A DNA stretch of 54,014 nucleotides from an uncultured Ignavibacteria bacterium (lineage in GTDB: Bacteria > Bacteroidota > Ignavibacteria > Tepidaquicellales > Tepidaquicellaceae), in NCBI GenBank assembly GCA_937872315.1, contig CALMST010000066.1, positions 1 to 54,014 of the forward strand, read 5' to 3'. The notes beneath the pieces are model-generated. The model saw only the letters and a program-made list of their open reading frames with translations, was not told the origin of the DNA and did no database searches. The translations under genes were made by a program, and so were the position numbers. Shown one piece after another: positions 43,941-53,060 of this stretch. The number at the start of each line of letters is the position of its first letter. Within the stretch, counting starts at the first letter, position 1.

Positions 43941-45380
43941 TCATTGCTGTTTCTTTTGTTCCAGTCTTTGAAGATCTTCTTTTGCGCTTGCACTTTCAGG
44001 GTCTATCTCAAGCGCTCTTTTTATACTGGCAATTGCATCATCAACTTTCTCCAAAGCTTCTTCCGACCGTGCTTTCCAAAGCCAGGACTGGAAATAATCG
44101 CTATCCAGATTGTTTACTATATCAAATGTTGCAATAGCATCTTCATATTTTTGAAGAGAATAATAACAAAGACCTTTATAGACATATGCGGCTAGTTGTT
44201 TGCTACCTAACTCAATTGATTTATCAAAGCTAACTATTGCTTTTTCATATTCCTTTTCACCAAACTGCGCAACACCCATTTCATAAAATATTACATCATC
44301 CGTACTATCTGCTGCAATTGCATCATTGAAACTATTATATGCACTGTTATAATCTTTTTTCTTAACATAAATTTTTGCAAGCTGGATAAAATCTTCCGTA
44401 TCATAAAGATTTTTCGGGACTTTATTGAAATATTCAAGAGCTTTATCATACTCATCCTTATCATTATATACATAAGCTGTATATTTATATGCTGATGACA
44501 GATCTGCATCAGGGTTTTCTGAAATAATTGACTGAAGTTTGGTAAGAGCTTCGTCATATTTTTTCTGACCGTAAAGAACCTTTGCAATATAAGTTTGTCC
44601 TTCTACAGATCCGGGTTGTAATTTATCATATTTCTCAAAAGCAGTAAGGGCTTCATCATAATTTTCATTAAAATACAGCAGTCTTCCCAATTCCAGATAT
44701 CCGTCTGCAAAATTAGGATTTAACTGTACAGATTGTTTAAATTCTCCGAGAGCTTCATTATATTCCTTTTGACGGAAATAAACTTTACCCAGTCCGTAAT
44801 GCGCATTTGCGTTAGAGGATTGAATGCTTATTGCTTTATTATAATTGTCAACTGAAGGTTTAAACGCTCTCCGGAAATAATAAGCATCTCCAAGTCCTAC
44901 ATATACATTAGGGTTTTTACTGTCAATTGTCGTCGCGAAGGTAAGAACTGTTATCGCTTCATCAATTTTCCCGGCTACGGTGTAATTATTAGCCTGGGCA
45001 AGTAAAACATCCACATTTTCAGGCTCTTCCTTAAGCGCTTTTTTAAAATATGTATCAGCTTTATCATATTCCTTTTTCTTGCTGTATAAATTTCCCATTG
45101 TTGTCAAAGCTCCTATACCTTCATCATCTTTCTTTAGAGCTTTCTGCAGATTAGTTTCGGCTTCTTTTACGGAGCCTGTATTTAAAAGAGCAAGTCCGTA
45201 ATAATAATAACCCTCGTAACTGTCATCACCTTTGACAGCATTTTTGAGAAGATCAACGGCTTTTACATAATCACCTCTTTTTGCTGCTTCTACTCCGGGA
45301 TCTATATCCTGTGCATATAAATTGGCTGAAACAAAAATAATAAATAATAAACCGAAAAATTTTTTGAATGATTTGTTCAT
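43941..45380 (-). CDS. Secreted TPR-repeat protein
   Basis: 479 residues. A signal peptide (FFGLLFIIFVSANLYAQ) is followed by about twelve tetratricopeptide repeats filling the protein, for example AYYFRRAFKPSVDNYNKAIS, HYGLGKVYFRQKEYNEALGE and YLELGRLLYFNENYDEALTA. It is a periplasmic or envelope scaffold for protein-protein contacts; partner unknown. It ends in a Lys/Gln tail. 27 bp downstream of the PstS-like gene; last gene of the unit, followed by a terminator. Confidence 0.85.
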   Translation of the reverse strand: MNKSFKKFFGLLFIIFVSANLYAQDIDPGVEAAKRGDYVKAVDLLKNAVKGDDSYEGYYYYGLALLNTGSVKEAETNLQKALKKDDEGIGALTTMGNLYSKKKEYDKADTYFKKALKEEPENVDVLLAQANNYTVAGKIDEAITVLTFATTIDSKNPNVYVGLGDAYYFRRAFKPSVDNYNKAISIQSSNANAHYGLGKVYFRQKEYNEALGEFKQSVQLNPNFADGYLELGRLLYFNENYDEALTAFEKYDKLQPGSVEGQTYIAKVLYGQKKYDEALTKLQSIISENPDADLSSAYKYTAYVYNDKDEYDKALEYFNKVPKNLYDTEDFIQLAKIYVKKKDYNSAYNSFNDAIAADSTDDVIFYEMGVAQFGEKEYEKAIVSFDKSIELGSKQLAAYVYKGLCYYSLQKYEDAIATFDIVNNLDSDYFQSWLWKARSEEALEKVDDAIASIKRALEIDPESASAKEDLQRLEQKKQQ

Positions 45381-45407
45381 TATAAGTTTAAGTTTTTAAT
45401 AAAATAA

Positions 45408-46370
45408 TTAATTTAATTGTATTGTCCTTACAGGTTGACTAACCGGAACAAGACTGTTTTTAAGTACAATCTTTTGACCATCCGTTTTTATAAGAAAATT
45501 AATCAAACCGGTAGCAAGACTGATCCCAGGATCGCTTGATAAAATATAAATTGTTCTTCTGTAAGGATATTTTGCGTTATAAAGCAGACCCTGATGAAAT
45601 TCGGCATAATCTTCCTGAAATCCGGATTCATTAATTTTTGATATTCTTAGAGAACTTACAGTTGTATCAGTTGTATCCTGCTTTCCCAGTGAAAGCCAGT
45701 TCATCGTAATGATCCCAATAGAATTTTCGTTTTCCCTTACACTGTTGAGCATTTGAACTGAAGTGGAACACATGACAGCCGCTGTTGTATAATCCATATT
45801 TCTTAAAATACTGTCCTGTATATATTCATATGTTGCTGAATTTTTTCTCTGGATAAAGATCTTAATTTTATTCAGTTCACCCTTAAAAAATAATTTTGCA
45901 TCCCGGTTTTGCTCCTCATCCTGTGCTTTAATATCTGTCCAGTATTTATATTCACCGGATAAAATATTTTTCAGATCAGATGAGGTAACTCTTTTAATGG
46001 GATTTTCATTATTAACAATAAATCCAATTCCATCTATAGCCAGAGGGTGTTCTGTAACTTCCATTTTATTTTTCTGAATAATCTCTCTTTCCTCATCATT
46101 CAAATTTCGTGATACGACAATAAGCTTAGTGTCCCTGTTTATGAAATCTACAATTGCATTTTTTGTAGGAACTGATTTCATTAAGATCTTTGCTTCCTTG
46201 TTCAATCTTTCAAATTCAGTGATCTCTGCTTTCATCAGCGGTTCAACATTTTCATCTACTACAATTGACATTTCTCCCGAAGTTGAAACAGATTTGATCT
46301 CATCAAAATCACAACCGCAAAATTGAATAATTATAAGACCTATAAATATATGTATTAAAGATAATTTCAT
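45408..46370 (-). CDS. PstS-like substrate-binding lipoprotein (divergent)
   Basis: 320 residues. The signal ends at QFCGC with C20 as the lipid site. The body is a PBP-like domain of the PstS superfamily: MSIVVDENVEPLMKAEITEF, LIVVSRNLNDEE, HPLAIDGIGFIVNNENPIKR, LSGEYKYWTDI, NSIGIITMNWL, YPYRRTIYILSS. It lacks the GAGATFPYP and GSGGG loops seen in the true PstS at 51828, so it may not bind phosphate in the same way. Its start overlaps the stop of the small membrane gene by four bases. A TPR gene follows and tonB lies upstream. Confidence 0.8.
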   Translation of the reverse strand: MKLSLIHIFIGLIIIQFCGCDFDEIKSVSTSGEMSIVVDENVEPLMKAEITEFERLNKEAKILMKSVPTKNAIVDFINRDTKLIVVSRNLNDEEREIIQKNKMEVTEHPLAIDGIGFIVNNENPIKRVTSSDLKNILSGEYKYWTDIKAQDEEQNRDAKLFFKGELNKIKIFIQRKNSATYEYIQDSILRNMDYTTAAVMCSTSVQMLNSVRENENSIGIITMNWLSLGKQDTTDTTVSSLRISKINESGFQEDYAEFHQGLLYNAKYPYRRTIYILSSDPGISLATGLINFLIKTDGQKIVLKNSLVPVSQPVRTIQLN

Positions 46371-46612
46371 TTATTATTCAGTAATTTTTCTCTTTCATCA
46401 TTTATCCTTTTTCTGTTTTCTTCCATTTTGAGCTGCTTTATTTTCGAAAAAGAATTTACAAAACGATAAACACCATAGATCATTAAAACTATGCCAAGCA
46501 TAAATTTTGAAGTATCCACTTTTCCCGGAAACAAGACTCCTGTAGTAAGCAGAATTCCAAAAATAAAAGTAATAAAAGCGGTAAAAAAATTTATTATAAT
46601 TGAAGCATTCAA
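46367..46612 (-). CDS. Small two-helix membrane protein
   Basis: 81 residues. Two hydrophobic segments (IIINFFTAFITFIFGILLTTG and MLGIVLMIYGVYRFVNSF) are followed by a charged helical tail (IKQLKMEENRKRINDEREKL). No family recognised. The start is TTG. It overlaps the PstS-like start by four bases, so it is translationally coupled to it and may be a membrane partner. An inverted repeat separates it from tonB. Confidence 0.65.
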   Translation of the reverse strand: MNASIIINFFTAFITFIFGILLTTGVLFPGKVDTSKFMLGIVLMIYGVYRFVNSFSKIKQLKMEENRKRINDEREKLLNNK

Positions 46613-46633
46613 ATCAATCGGTTGAATTATACA

Positions 46634-46660
46634 TGAAGGTGTTAAAAATATTAACCTTCA
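46634..46660 (-). terminator. Hairpin after tonB
   Basis: TGAAGGT (46634-46640) pairs with ACCTTCA (46654-46660), extended by TTAA/TTAA past a one-base bulge. There is no clear T run. A third copy of TGAAGGTTAATT lies at 46686-46697. Confidence 0.4.
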
Positions 46661-46728
46661 CAATAAAGATCTTGAGAATCCAATTATGAAGGTTAATTAA
46701 TATGAATAATCATAAATAATTTCAGGTG

Positions 46729-47586
46729 TTAATTGTCATCACTTTCTTCATCATCAGACGATTTTTTCTTATCTTTTGAGCTAAGCGTAAAACTAAATGG
46801 AACGCTGACCCAGCATTTAACAGGTTGTCCGCCTTGTAAAGCCGGAGTAAATCTGAGTCCCATAACTTTATCGGATACTTCATCTCTGAAAATATCAGGA
46901 CCGCTAATTCCACCAACTTTTACTACAGAGCCGTCAGTTCCCACCAGTACTTTTGCCACTACCCTGCCTTCCATACCTGATTGTCTTGCAATTTCCGGAT
47001 ATCTCATTGATCCTTTAACAGAACCGAGATTAACCGCTACAGGTGCTTTTTCAACTTCAAACTGCTGGAAAATTTCTTTTTTCTTTTCTTCTTTCTTTTC
47101 TACTTTTTCTTCAACTTTTTTCTCAACTACTTTTCCTGAAAATTCTGTTGCAGTCACTTTATTTGGATCATCTGTTCCTTCAGAGGCAACAGGAAGTTTT
47201 ACTTCTTCAAGTTCTTTTTGATTTTTTAACTGTACCTCTTCTGTAATAAGTTTTTTTGGCACAGGCTCAGGAGCTAACGCAGCAAGATCCTTTAAAGCAA
47301 CATCCTTGGGAAGTTCCGGAGGTACTTCATCTATAGGGGGTGGAACATCAAGATCAGCAAGTGTAATTTCCCTTTGTTGATTTTCAAGGTCTCTGGCTTC
47401 TTTATCTTTAGCCCATAATATATAGGCAAGACTTGAAACTGAAAGAATTACTGCAATGATAATTGCAACAATTAAACCTCTTGTAACAAATTTCTGATAA
47501 AGTCTTTTTAACTCAGGAGCACCATATTTCATATTCTTACTTATTTGCGAGAATACTGCGTAACTGTTGTCTAAGTTTTGTGACAC
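46729..47586 (-). CDS. tonB: Energy transducer TonB
   Basis: 285 residues. TonB couples the proton-motive force, through ExbB/ExbD, to outer-membrane TonB-dependent receptors. A cytoplasmic N-terminus is followed by one membrane helix (GLIVAIIIAVILSVSSLAYIL, about 32-53), a Pro/Glu/Lys-rich periplasmic spacer with KKVEEKVEKKEEKKKE, and the C-terminal TonB domain (GSMRYPEIARQSGMEGRVVA, VGGISGPDIF, GLRFTPALQGGQPVK). The start is GTG with a good Shine-Dalgarno, GGAGG five bases upstream. exbB and exbD are not adjacent. Confidence 0.93.
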   Translation of the reverse strand: MSQNLDNSYAVFSQISKNMKYGAPELKRLYQKFVTRGLIVAIIIAVILSVSSLAYILWAKDKEARDLENQQREITLADLDVPPPIDEVPPELPKDVALKDLAALAPEPVPKKLITEEVQLKNQKELEEVKLPVASEGTDDPNKVTATEFSGKVVEKKVEEKVEKKEEKKKEIFQQFEVEKAPVAVNLGSVKGSMRYPEIARQSGMEGRVVAKVLVGTDGSVVKVGGISGPDIFRDEVSDKVMGLRFTPALQGGQPVKCWVSVPFSFTLSSKDKKKSSDDEESDDN

Positions 47587-47591
47587 TTTAA

Positions 47592-47596
47592 CCTCC
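47592..47596 (-). promoter_or_regulatory. Shine-Dalgarno of tonB
   Basis: Minus-strand GGAGG, 5 nt, then the GTG start. One of only two clear Shine-Dalgarno sites I see in the window. Confidence 0.7.
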
Positions 47597-47715
47597 GTTT
47601 TAGGAATTTTTAAAATTGTTTAAATATATAACTCAGTTAAATTAATTTTGTTCCGTAACTTAAAATAAAAATTAAATAAATAAAAGTTACTTAATAAATA
47701 TTCTGATAAATTCTT

Positions 47716-48819
47716 TTACCTTTTTGGTCCGAAATAAGGAAGAACCCCTATCGGATTATAAAAATATTTTTTAACCAGATCGGCGCTCGAATACACATCC
47801 TTCCGGGAATCATTATTGGAAAAATGAAGATTACCCTCTTCTTCCTCACTGACCAGTTTTATATATTCATCATTATCGGATAATACGATATTATCGTAAT
47901 TGACAACTGCATTCAGGTCATCTTTCTTTTCATAAAATTTCAAATAACTTCTGGGCAGGATCTGTTTATCCGGAATCTCTTTATCATAGCTTATATATAC
48001 TCCGGATACAGGAATAACATTCGGATCTATAATAAATCTAGCTCTTTCCTCCGTATAATATTTTCCGTTTACAAGATTATATAAATTTGAAGCAAGCATC
48101 ACTTTGTAATCATCTTTAGTATATTCCCTTTCATTTTTGAAATCTTTCGGCGCAAAGGCAACTGTCCTGGCTGAATAATTTTTTAAAGCAAGCACTAATG
48201 TTCCTTTCGGACAATCTGCAAACAATTTTTTTGCATCTTCATGTTTCATTCTAATGCACCCGTGTGAAGATGGTCTTACTCCAAGGTGAACATAATAACC
48301 GGTTCCGTCTATTGAATGAAATCCTATACCCTGATTAAAAGGCATGAAATTATACATATTTGCTGCATTGAACTGAGAAGACTGATGGTGTTCGACTTTA
48401 TGAAAAATAGCAAACAAACCGGGTCTGGTTTCGAGAGCTTCAGGATCTCCGCCTTTATTATTTCCCGTTGAAACCGGATATTTAACAGTTCTTCCATCTC
48501 TCCAGTGCTGATACACCATTTGTTCATTAATCCTTAACTCAAGCCAATTGTCGAGATCGGTATAGACCGTATCTTTTATTTTTCCCGAAAGATCTTCCGA
48601 GGATAATATATTATATTTACCTGAATTTTTAATTTCATTCCCGTTGGTTTCATAAGATAAATATTTTTTAACGGAAACGTTCTCTGAATTTAAAACTACA
48701 AAAATTCCGGATAAAAATAAAATTAAAATAAATAAGGGTAAAATTAAAACTAATAAACTCAGTTTACCCTTTTTTAAATTAACATCCTGAAAATTATGTG
48801 AACTATTGACTTCTGACAT
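47716..48819 (-). CDS. L,D-transpeptidase (YkuD domain), membrane-anchored
   Basis: 367 residues. An N-terminal cytoplasmic stretch is followed by one membrane helix (LSLLVLILPLFILILFLSGI, about 20-44) and a periplasmic YkuD domain at 92-200. The catalytic site is plain: H168 in GFHSIDGTG and SHGCIRM with C188. Such enzymes form 3-3 cross-links in peptidoglycan or attach lipoproteins to it. The 150-residue C-terminal part is unassigned. Monocistronic, between tonB and pstB. Confidence 0.88.
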   Translation of the reverse strand: MSEVNSSHNFQDVNLKKGKLSLLVLILPLFILILFLSGIFVVLNSENVSVKKYLSYETNGNEIKNSGKYNILSSEDLSGKIKDTVYTDLDNWLELRINEQMVYQHWRDGRTVKYPVSTGNNKGGDPEALETRPGLFAIFHKVEHHQSSQFNAANMYNFMPFNQGIGFHSIDGTGYYVHLGVRPSSHGCIRMKHEDAKKLFADCPKGTLVLALKNYSARTVAFAPKDFKNEREYTKDDYKVMLASNLYNLVNGKYYTEERARFIIDPNVIPVSGVYISYDKEIPDKQILPRSYLKFYEKKDDLNAVVNYDNIVLSDNDEYIKLVSEEEEGNLHFSNNDSRKDVYSSADLVKKYFYNPIGVLPYFGPKR

Positions 48820-48994
48820 TTATATAAATTTTGTAAAAATATTAAATAAAAAGTTAATTTAAAACATAAAATTATTTACAAGCACTTTAATTTTATATAA
48901 CATAACGAATATATTTAATTAAAGGTTTTAGGTAAAACCTGATAATAATCAGTAAAATTTGGTATTAAAAATATTGAGAATTGTATTGAAAATG

Positions 48995-49816
48995 CTATCC
49001 GAATTTTCCGGTAATATATTCTTCAGATAATTTTTCTCGTGGGTTTGTAAACATTCTTCTGGTTTTTGAAAACTCAATCAGCTTCCCTAAATAAAAAAAA
49101 GCTGTCATATCGCTAACTCTGGCTGCCTGCTGCATATTGTGAGTTACAATGACAATTGTGTAATCATTTTTAAAATTAAATATCAATTCCTCTATTTTGG
49201 CTGCAGATATTGGGTCTAATGCGCTTGTTGGTTCATCCATTAATATAATTTCAGGATCAACCGCTATTGTTCTTGCAATGCAAAGTCTTTGCTGCTGTCC
49301 GCCGGATAAACTCAGAGCGGGGGTCTTCAGTCTGTCCTTTACTTCATCCCACAGACCTGCATGTTTAAGATTCTTTTCTACAATTTGATCATAATCAGAT
49401 CTTTTACTGGATCCGTTTAGTCTTAATCCGGCTATGACATTTTCATAAATTGACATTGTAGGAAACGGATTTGGTTTTTGAAAAACCATTCCAACTTTCT
49501 TTCGAATATCAACAGAATTATATTTTGTAATATTTTCACCGTTTATGAATATTTCACCAAATACCCTGGCGGAAGGTGTCATATCATGCATGAGATTGAG
49601 TGATCTGAGAAAAGTAGATTTACCACATCCGGAAGGACCTATTATGGAAGTCACCCTGTTTTTTCTGATCTTCAGATTAATATTTTCAATGCCTGCCCTT
49701 TTGTTAAAAAATACACTCAGATCTTTTGTCAGAACAGCAGCTTTGGAATTTAAATCTGATTCTTCCTGAATTTCAGTGTCAATTTCTGATTCAATATTGT
49801 CGATATCATTATCCAT
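48995..49816 (-). CDS. pstB: Phosphate ABC transporter ATP-binding protein
   Basis: A 273-residue ATPase of the high-affinity phosphate importer. Walker [10 protein letters not shown] (60-68), Q-loop [11 protein letters not shown], signature LSGGQQQRL (170-178), Walker B with D-loop [10 protein letters not shown] (193-202) and switch His in VTHNM. It has an acidic N-terminal extension of about 28 residues. It lies 23 bp downstream of pstA. No phoU follows; the next gene is the L,D-transpeptidase after 175 bp in which I see no gene. Confidence 0.97.
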   Translation of the reverse strand: MDNDIDNIESEIDTEIQEESDLNSKAAVLTKDLSVFFNKRAGIENINLKIRKNRVTSIIGPSGCGKSTFLRSLNLMHDMTPSARVFGEIFINGENITKYNSVDIRKKVGMVFQKPNPFPTMSIYENVIAGLRLNGSSKRSDYDQIVEKNLKHAGLWDEVKDRLKTPALSLSGGQQQRLCIARTIAVDPEIILMDEPTSALDPISAAKIEELIFNFKNDYTIVIVTHNMQQAARVSDMTAFFYLGKLIEFSKTRRMFTNPREKLSEEYITGKFG

Positions 49817-49839
49817 GGAGGTTATAACTTTTAATCGGT

Positions 49840-50712
49840 TTAAAGATTTCCTGAAAACTTATTTCTTGTAACGAACCTTACAAGTAAATTTACAACAAAC
49901 ACAAGAAAGATCAAAACAAATGCCCCTGCCCAAGCCTGCCGGTGCCAGTCCTCATATGGAGAGATTGCATAAGTGAATATCTGCAAAGGCAATGCAGCCA
50001 TAGGCTGGTCAATATTCGTTTGCCAGAAAGAATTTCCAAAAGCTGTAAAAAGAAGCGGTGCCGTCTCCCCTGCCGCTCTTGCTATAGCAAGAAGAATGCC
50101 TGTGATAATTCCGGACGATGCGGTTGTCAATACGATCTTTAAAGTGGTTTTCCATCTTGAAACACCTAAAGCAAGTGATGCTTCTCTTAAGGACATAGGA
50201 ACAAGTTTTAACATCTCCTCCGTGATCTTTGTAATGGTTGGGATCATAAGTATTCCCAGTGCAAAGCCTCCTGCGAGCGCAGAAAACCGTTGCATGGGGA
50301 TTACTATTACTCCATAAGCGAATATGCCTATAATAATGGAGGGTACTCCGCTTAATATATCTGTGGTAAATTTTACAACTGAAGCGAGAAAACTTTTTGA
50401 ATATTCCGATATATAAATTCCAGATAAAACTCCTACCGGTATGCCGATTAATCCACCTATTGAAATTAGTATCAAACTGCCAACTATGGCATTTGCCATG
50501 CCTCCGCCTTCTTCACCGACGGGTTTGGGAAGCTGTGTAAAAAAACTCAGATTAAGCGAAGATATTCCCGACTGGGTTGTATAAAAGAATATATATATCA
50601 GCGGTATGATCGTAATAAGTCCTGCGAGTACGCACAAAGATATCATTACAGAATTTATAAGTTTCCTGCGTTTAAGATTTTTAGGATTTTTTAAAATACT
50701 GTCTTTACTCAT
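49840..50712 (-). CDS. pstA: Phosphate ABC transporter permease PstA
   Basis: A 290-residue inner-membrane permease with six helices. The binding-protein-dependent transport EAA loop reads [37 protein letters not shown] and [14 protein letters not shown] are family-typical, as is [21 protein letters not shown] cytoplasmic Lys/Asn-rich N-terminus precedes helix 1. 10 bp downstream of pstC. Confidence 0.96.
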   Translation of the reverse strand: MSKDSILKNPKNLKRRKLINSVMISLCVLAGLITIIPLIYIFFYTTQSGISSLNLSFFTQLPKPVGEEGGGMANAIVGSLILISIGGLIGIPVGVLSGIYISEYSKSFLASVVKFTTDILSGVPSIIIGIFAYGVIVIPMQRFSALAGGFALGILMIPTITKITEEMLKLVPMSLREASLALGVSRWKTTLKIVLTTASSGIITGILLAIARAAGETAPLLFTAFGNSFWQTNIDQPMAALPLQIFTYAISPYEDWHRQAWAGAFVLIFLVFVVNLLVRFVTRNKFSGNL

Positions 50713-50722
50713 AAATTATATA

Positions 50723-51574
50723 TTAAGCATTTCTTGTGACACTGTATATCAATAACCGTGCAAGCGAATTTATTATGAAAGTTACTCCAAACAAAATCAA
50801 TCCAACTTCGATCAAAGCGCTTATATGCAGACTTCCGGATGCTTCTGCAAATTCATTTGCTATTACGGAAGCCATTGAATATGCAGGTTCAAATAAAGAT
50901 GCGACAATCTGAGCCTTGTTTCCAATCACCATTGTAACAGCCATTGTTTCGCCGATCGCTCTGCCGAGCCCAAGCACTGCTCCTCCGAGAATCCCGCTCC
51001 TGGCATTAAGTAAAGCCATTTTAATGGCTTCCCATTTTGTCGCGCCGAGAGCATATGCAGCTTCTCTCTGTGATTTTGGAATTGCTTTCAGCACATCTCT
51101 TGTAATAGCTGAAATAATTGGAGTGATCATTATTGCAAGTATGATGGAAGCTGTAAGCAAACCGGTTCCATACATATTTCCCTGAAAGAATGGGAGGAAT
51201 CCTAAAGTTGATTCCAGAATGGGCTGAACAGTTGTCCGCATAAAAGGCGCAAAAACAAATATTCCCCAGAATCCATAGATTATACTCGGGATTGCCGCAA
51301 GTATTTCTATTAAAAAGCTAATCGGGGTTCTTACTGATTTATGAACAATTTCTGATAAGAAAACCGCAACACCAATGCTTACAGGTAATGAAATTAAAAG
51401 AGCCACAATTGAAGATACAATTGTTCCGTAAATAAACGGAAGCGCTCCAAAATCTTCTTTGACCGGATTCCATTCTGATGAAAATATAAAACCGAATCCG
51501 AATTTATCCCTGCTCTCATGAGAATCATTGAACATTTCAAGAGCAATATAAAAAACCATTGCAAGAATGATCAA
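50723..51574 (-). CDS. pstC: Phosphate ABC transporter permease PstC, start codon uncertain
   Basis: 283 residues as annotated from the first usable start codon, TTG at 51574. EAA loop QREAAYALGATKWEAIKMAL, IPSIIYGFWGIFVFAPFM and LGRAIGETMAVTMVIGN identify PstC. The TTG start lies inside the first membrane helix. The same frame stays open upstream to about 51670 and reads KSKKKLGDILFENLTLIFAL before it, which looks like the real N-terminus. It contains no ATG, GTG or TTG. An ATG at 51639-51637 is in the wrong frame by one base (ATG AAA TAA). One missing A there would restore a normal start. Confidence 0.9.
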   Translation of the reverse strand: MIILAMVFYIALEMFNDSHESRDKFGFGFIFSSEWNPVKEDFGALPFIYGTIVSSIVALLISLPVSIGVAVFLSEIVHKSVRTPISFLIEILAAIPSIIYGFWGIFVFAPFMRTTVQPILESTLGFLPFFQGNMYGTGLLTASIILAIMITPIISAITRDVLKAIPKSQREAAYALGATKWEAIKMALLNARSGILGGAVLGLGRAIGETMAVTMVIGNKAQIVASLFEPAYSMASVIANEFAEASGSLHISALIEVGLILFGVTFIINSLARLLIYSVTRNA

Positions 51575-51690
51575 AGCAAATATAAGAGTTAGATTTTCAA
51601 ACAGAATATCTCCCAGCTTTTTCTTACTCTTTATTTCATTTTTTGAATGTTCCGTAAGTCTGTTTTATTTATTGTTTTAAACGGATCAAT

Positions 51691-51716
51691 ATACCCCGTT
51701 GCCTGCAACGAGGTAT
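51691..51716 (-). promoter_or_regulatory. Stem-loop between pstS and pstC
   Basis: ATACC-c-CGTTG (51691-51701), 4-nt loop, CAACG-a-GGTAT (51706-51716): ten pairs with one mismatch and no T run. It lies in the 253-bp pstS-pstC gap, where it could stabilise the pstS message or attenuate pstCAB. No other feature is seen in this gap. Confidence 0.5.
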
Positions 51717-51827
51717 TATAATTGTAAGATTTTAATATTTATTCAGTGAAAGTATGATAGACTATGAATTAATTCAACCTCAATTTAATTGATAAAAAAG
51801 CAAGCTATTGAGATCAGAAAACTGATT

Positions 51828-52883
51828 CTAAAATTTTATTTTATTAACCTTTTCAAGCGCTTTTGCCACTACTGTAGGGGGTAGCGGTGCATATCCGAGA
51901 TCTTTAGCAAATTTTTCTCCGTCATTGAGAGCCCAGACAAGGAATTCTTTCAGGATCTTTCCTTTATATGCGTCTTTCTGATTCTCATAAATGAGCAGAT
52001 AAGTATAACTTGAAATAGGATATGAGCCCTGTCCGCCTGCATTTGTAATTGATTGTCTAAGATCCTCCGGCATTTCATTTAATGACTGGTCTGCCGCTAT
52101 TGTCAGAGATTCCAGACTTGGAGAAACATATTCTCCTTCTTTATTTTTTATATTTGCATATTTGAGTTTATTCTGCAGCGCATAGATCAGCTCGACATAA
52201 CCAATTGAATAATCCAGTTGCTTTACTAAACCTGTGACACCTTCATTACCTTTCCCGCCTTGTCCAACAGGAAATTTAACATCTTTTGCCACACCGATTT
52301 CTGATTTCCATTTATCACTTACTTTTCCTAAATAATCTGTTAGTACATAAGTAGTTCCGCTTCCGTCTGTTCTGTAACACACTATAATATCTTTATCCGG
52401 CATCTTAATGTCAGCATTTTCTTTCTGGATCAATGGATCATTCCATTTTTTAACAGTACCCATATATATTCCCACAATTGCTTCCGGGCTCAGATTTATG
52501 CTCTGATCAACCCCCGGAATGTTATATGTAATTACTACAGAACCAATAACAGTCGGAAAGTGAATGATCTTGTTGTTATTTTTTGTATCTGCTTTTTCTA
52601 TTTCTTCATTACTCATCGGACTGTCTGTCGCTCCGAAATCAACTGTACCTTCAGTGATCTGTTTTATACCGCCACCGCTTCCGATGGACTGGTAATTGAT
52701 CTTTGCTTCAGGATTTATCTTTGCATATTCGTTAAACCATTTGGAATAGATCGGATAAGGGAATGTAGCGCCTGCGCCATTTAATTGTCCGCCTGAAGAT
52801 GGTTTCTGAACGGATACGTCTTTTTTCTCTCCGCAGGAAATTAAAGTTACAGCCAAAATTAAAACCGTGATTATTCTAATCAT
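51828..52883 (-). CDS. pstS: Phosphate-binding lipoprotein PstS
   Basis: 351 residues. The signal ends in LISC with lipid-site C17. The mature PstS shows GAGATFPYPIYSKWF (36-50), IGSGGGIKQI and DFGATDSPM for phosphate contacts, RTDGSGTTYVLTDYL, and GNEGVTGLVKQLDYSIGYVE. It delivers phosphate to PstCA. It is separated from pstC by 253 bp with a stem-loop, and preceded by a Pho-box-like array, so it is probably the first gene of a phosphate-starvation operon. Confidence 0.96.
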   Translation of the reverse strand: MIRIITVLILAVTLISCGEKKDVSVQKPSSGGQLNGAGATFPYPIYSKWFNEYAKINPEAKINYQSIGSGGGIKQITEGTVDFGATDSPMSNEEIEKADTKNNNKIIHFPTVIGSVVITYNIPGVDQSINLSPEAIVGIYMGTVKKWNDPLIQKENADIKMPDKDIIVCYRTDGSGTTYVLTDYLGKVSDKWKSEIGVAKDVKFPVGQGGKGNEGVTGLVKQLDYSIGYVELIYALQNKLKYANIKNKEGEYVSPSLESLTIAADQSLNEMPEDLRQSITNAGGQGSYPISSYTYLLIYENQKDAYKGKILKEFLVWALNDGEKFAKDLGYAPLPPTVVAKALEKVNKIKF

Positions 52884-52933
52884 TATTTTTAAGTAATTTG
52901 TTTAATTTGAATTTTCGAAAATACTTATTTTAA

Positions 52934-52961
52934 TTCTTAGACAATGTTAAGAAATTGTAAA
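52934..52961 (-). promoter_or_regulatory. Pho-box-like direct repeats upstream of pstS
   Basis: On the minus strand TTTACA, 5 nt, TTAACA, 5 nt, TAAGAA occur with an 11-bp period, 51-78 nt before the pstS ATG. This matches the TT(A/C/T)ACA pattern of PhoP/PhoB-type regulators. A weaker -7-like TATTTTCG lies just downstream at 52917-52924. Confidence 0.5.
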
Positions 52962-53060
52962 CAGTAGATGATATTTATCAGTTTATTGATTAAATAAAAT
53001 CCACAATTTATCATAATTAAAAAAAAATATTTTTTAATATCAAAAATTCTAAGGCAAAAC

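Noticed and set aside
45408-46370. A second functional PstS
   Set aside because: The phosphate-contact loops of the true PstS are absent and it is not in the pst operon; named only as PstS-like.
48820-48994. phoU remnant or small gene between pstB and the L,D-transpeptidase
   Set aside because: No open frame of note and no similarity to PhoU; only AT-rich sequence is seen.
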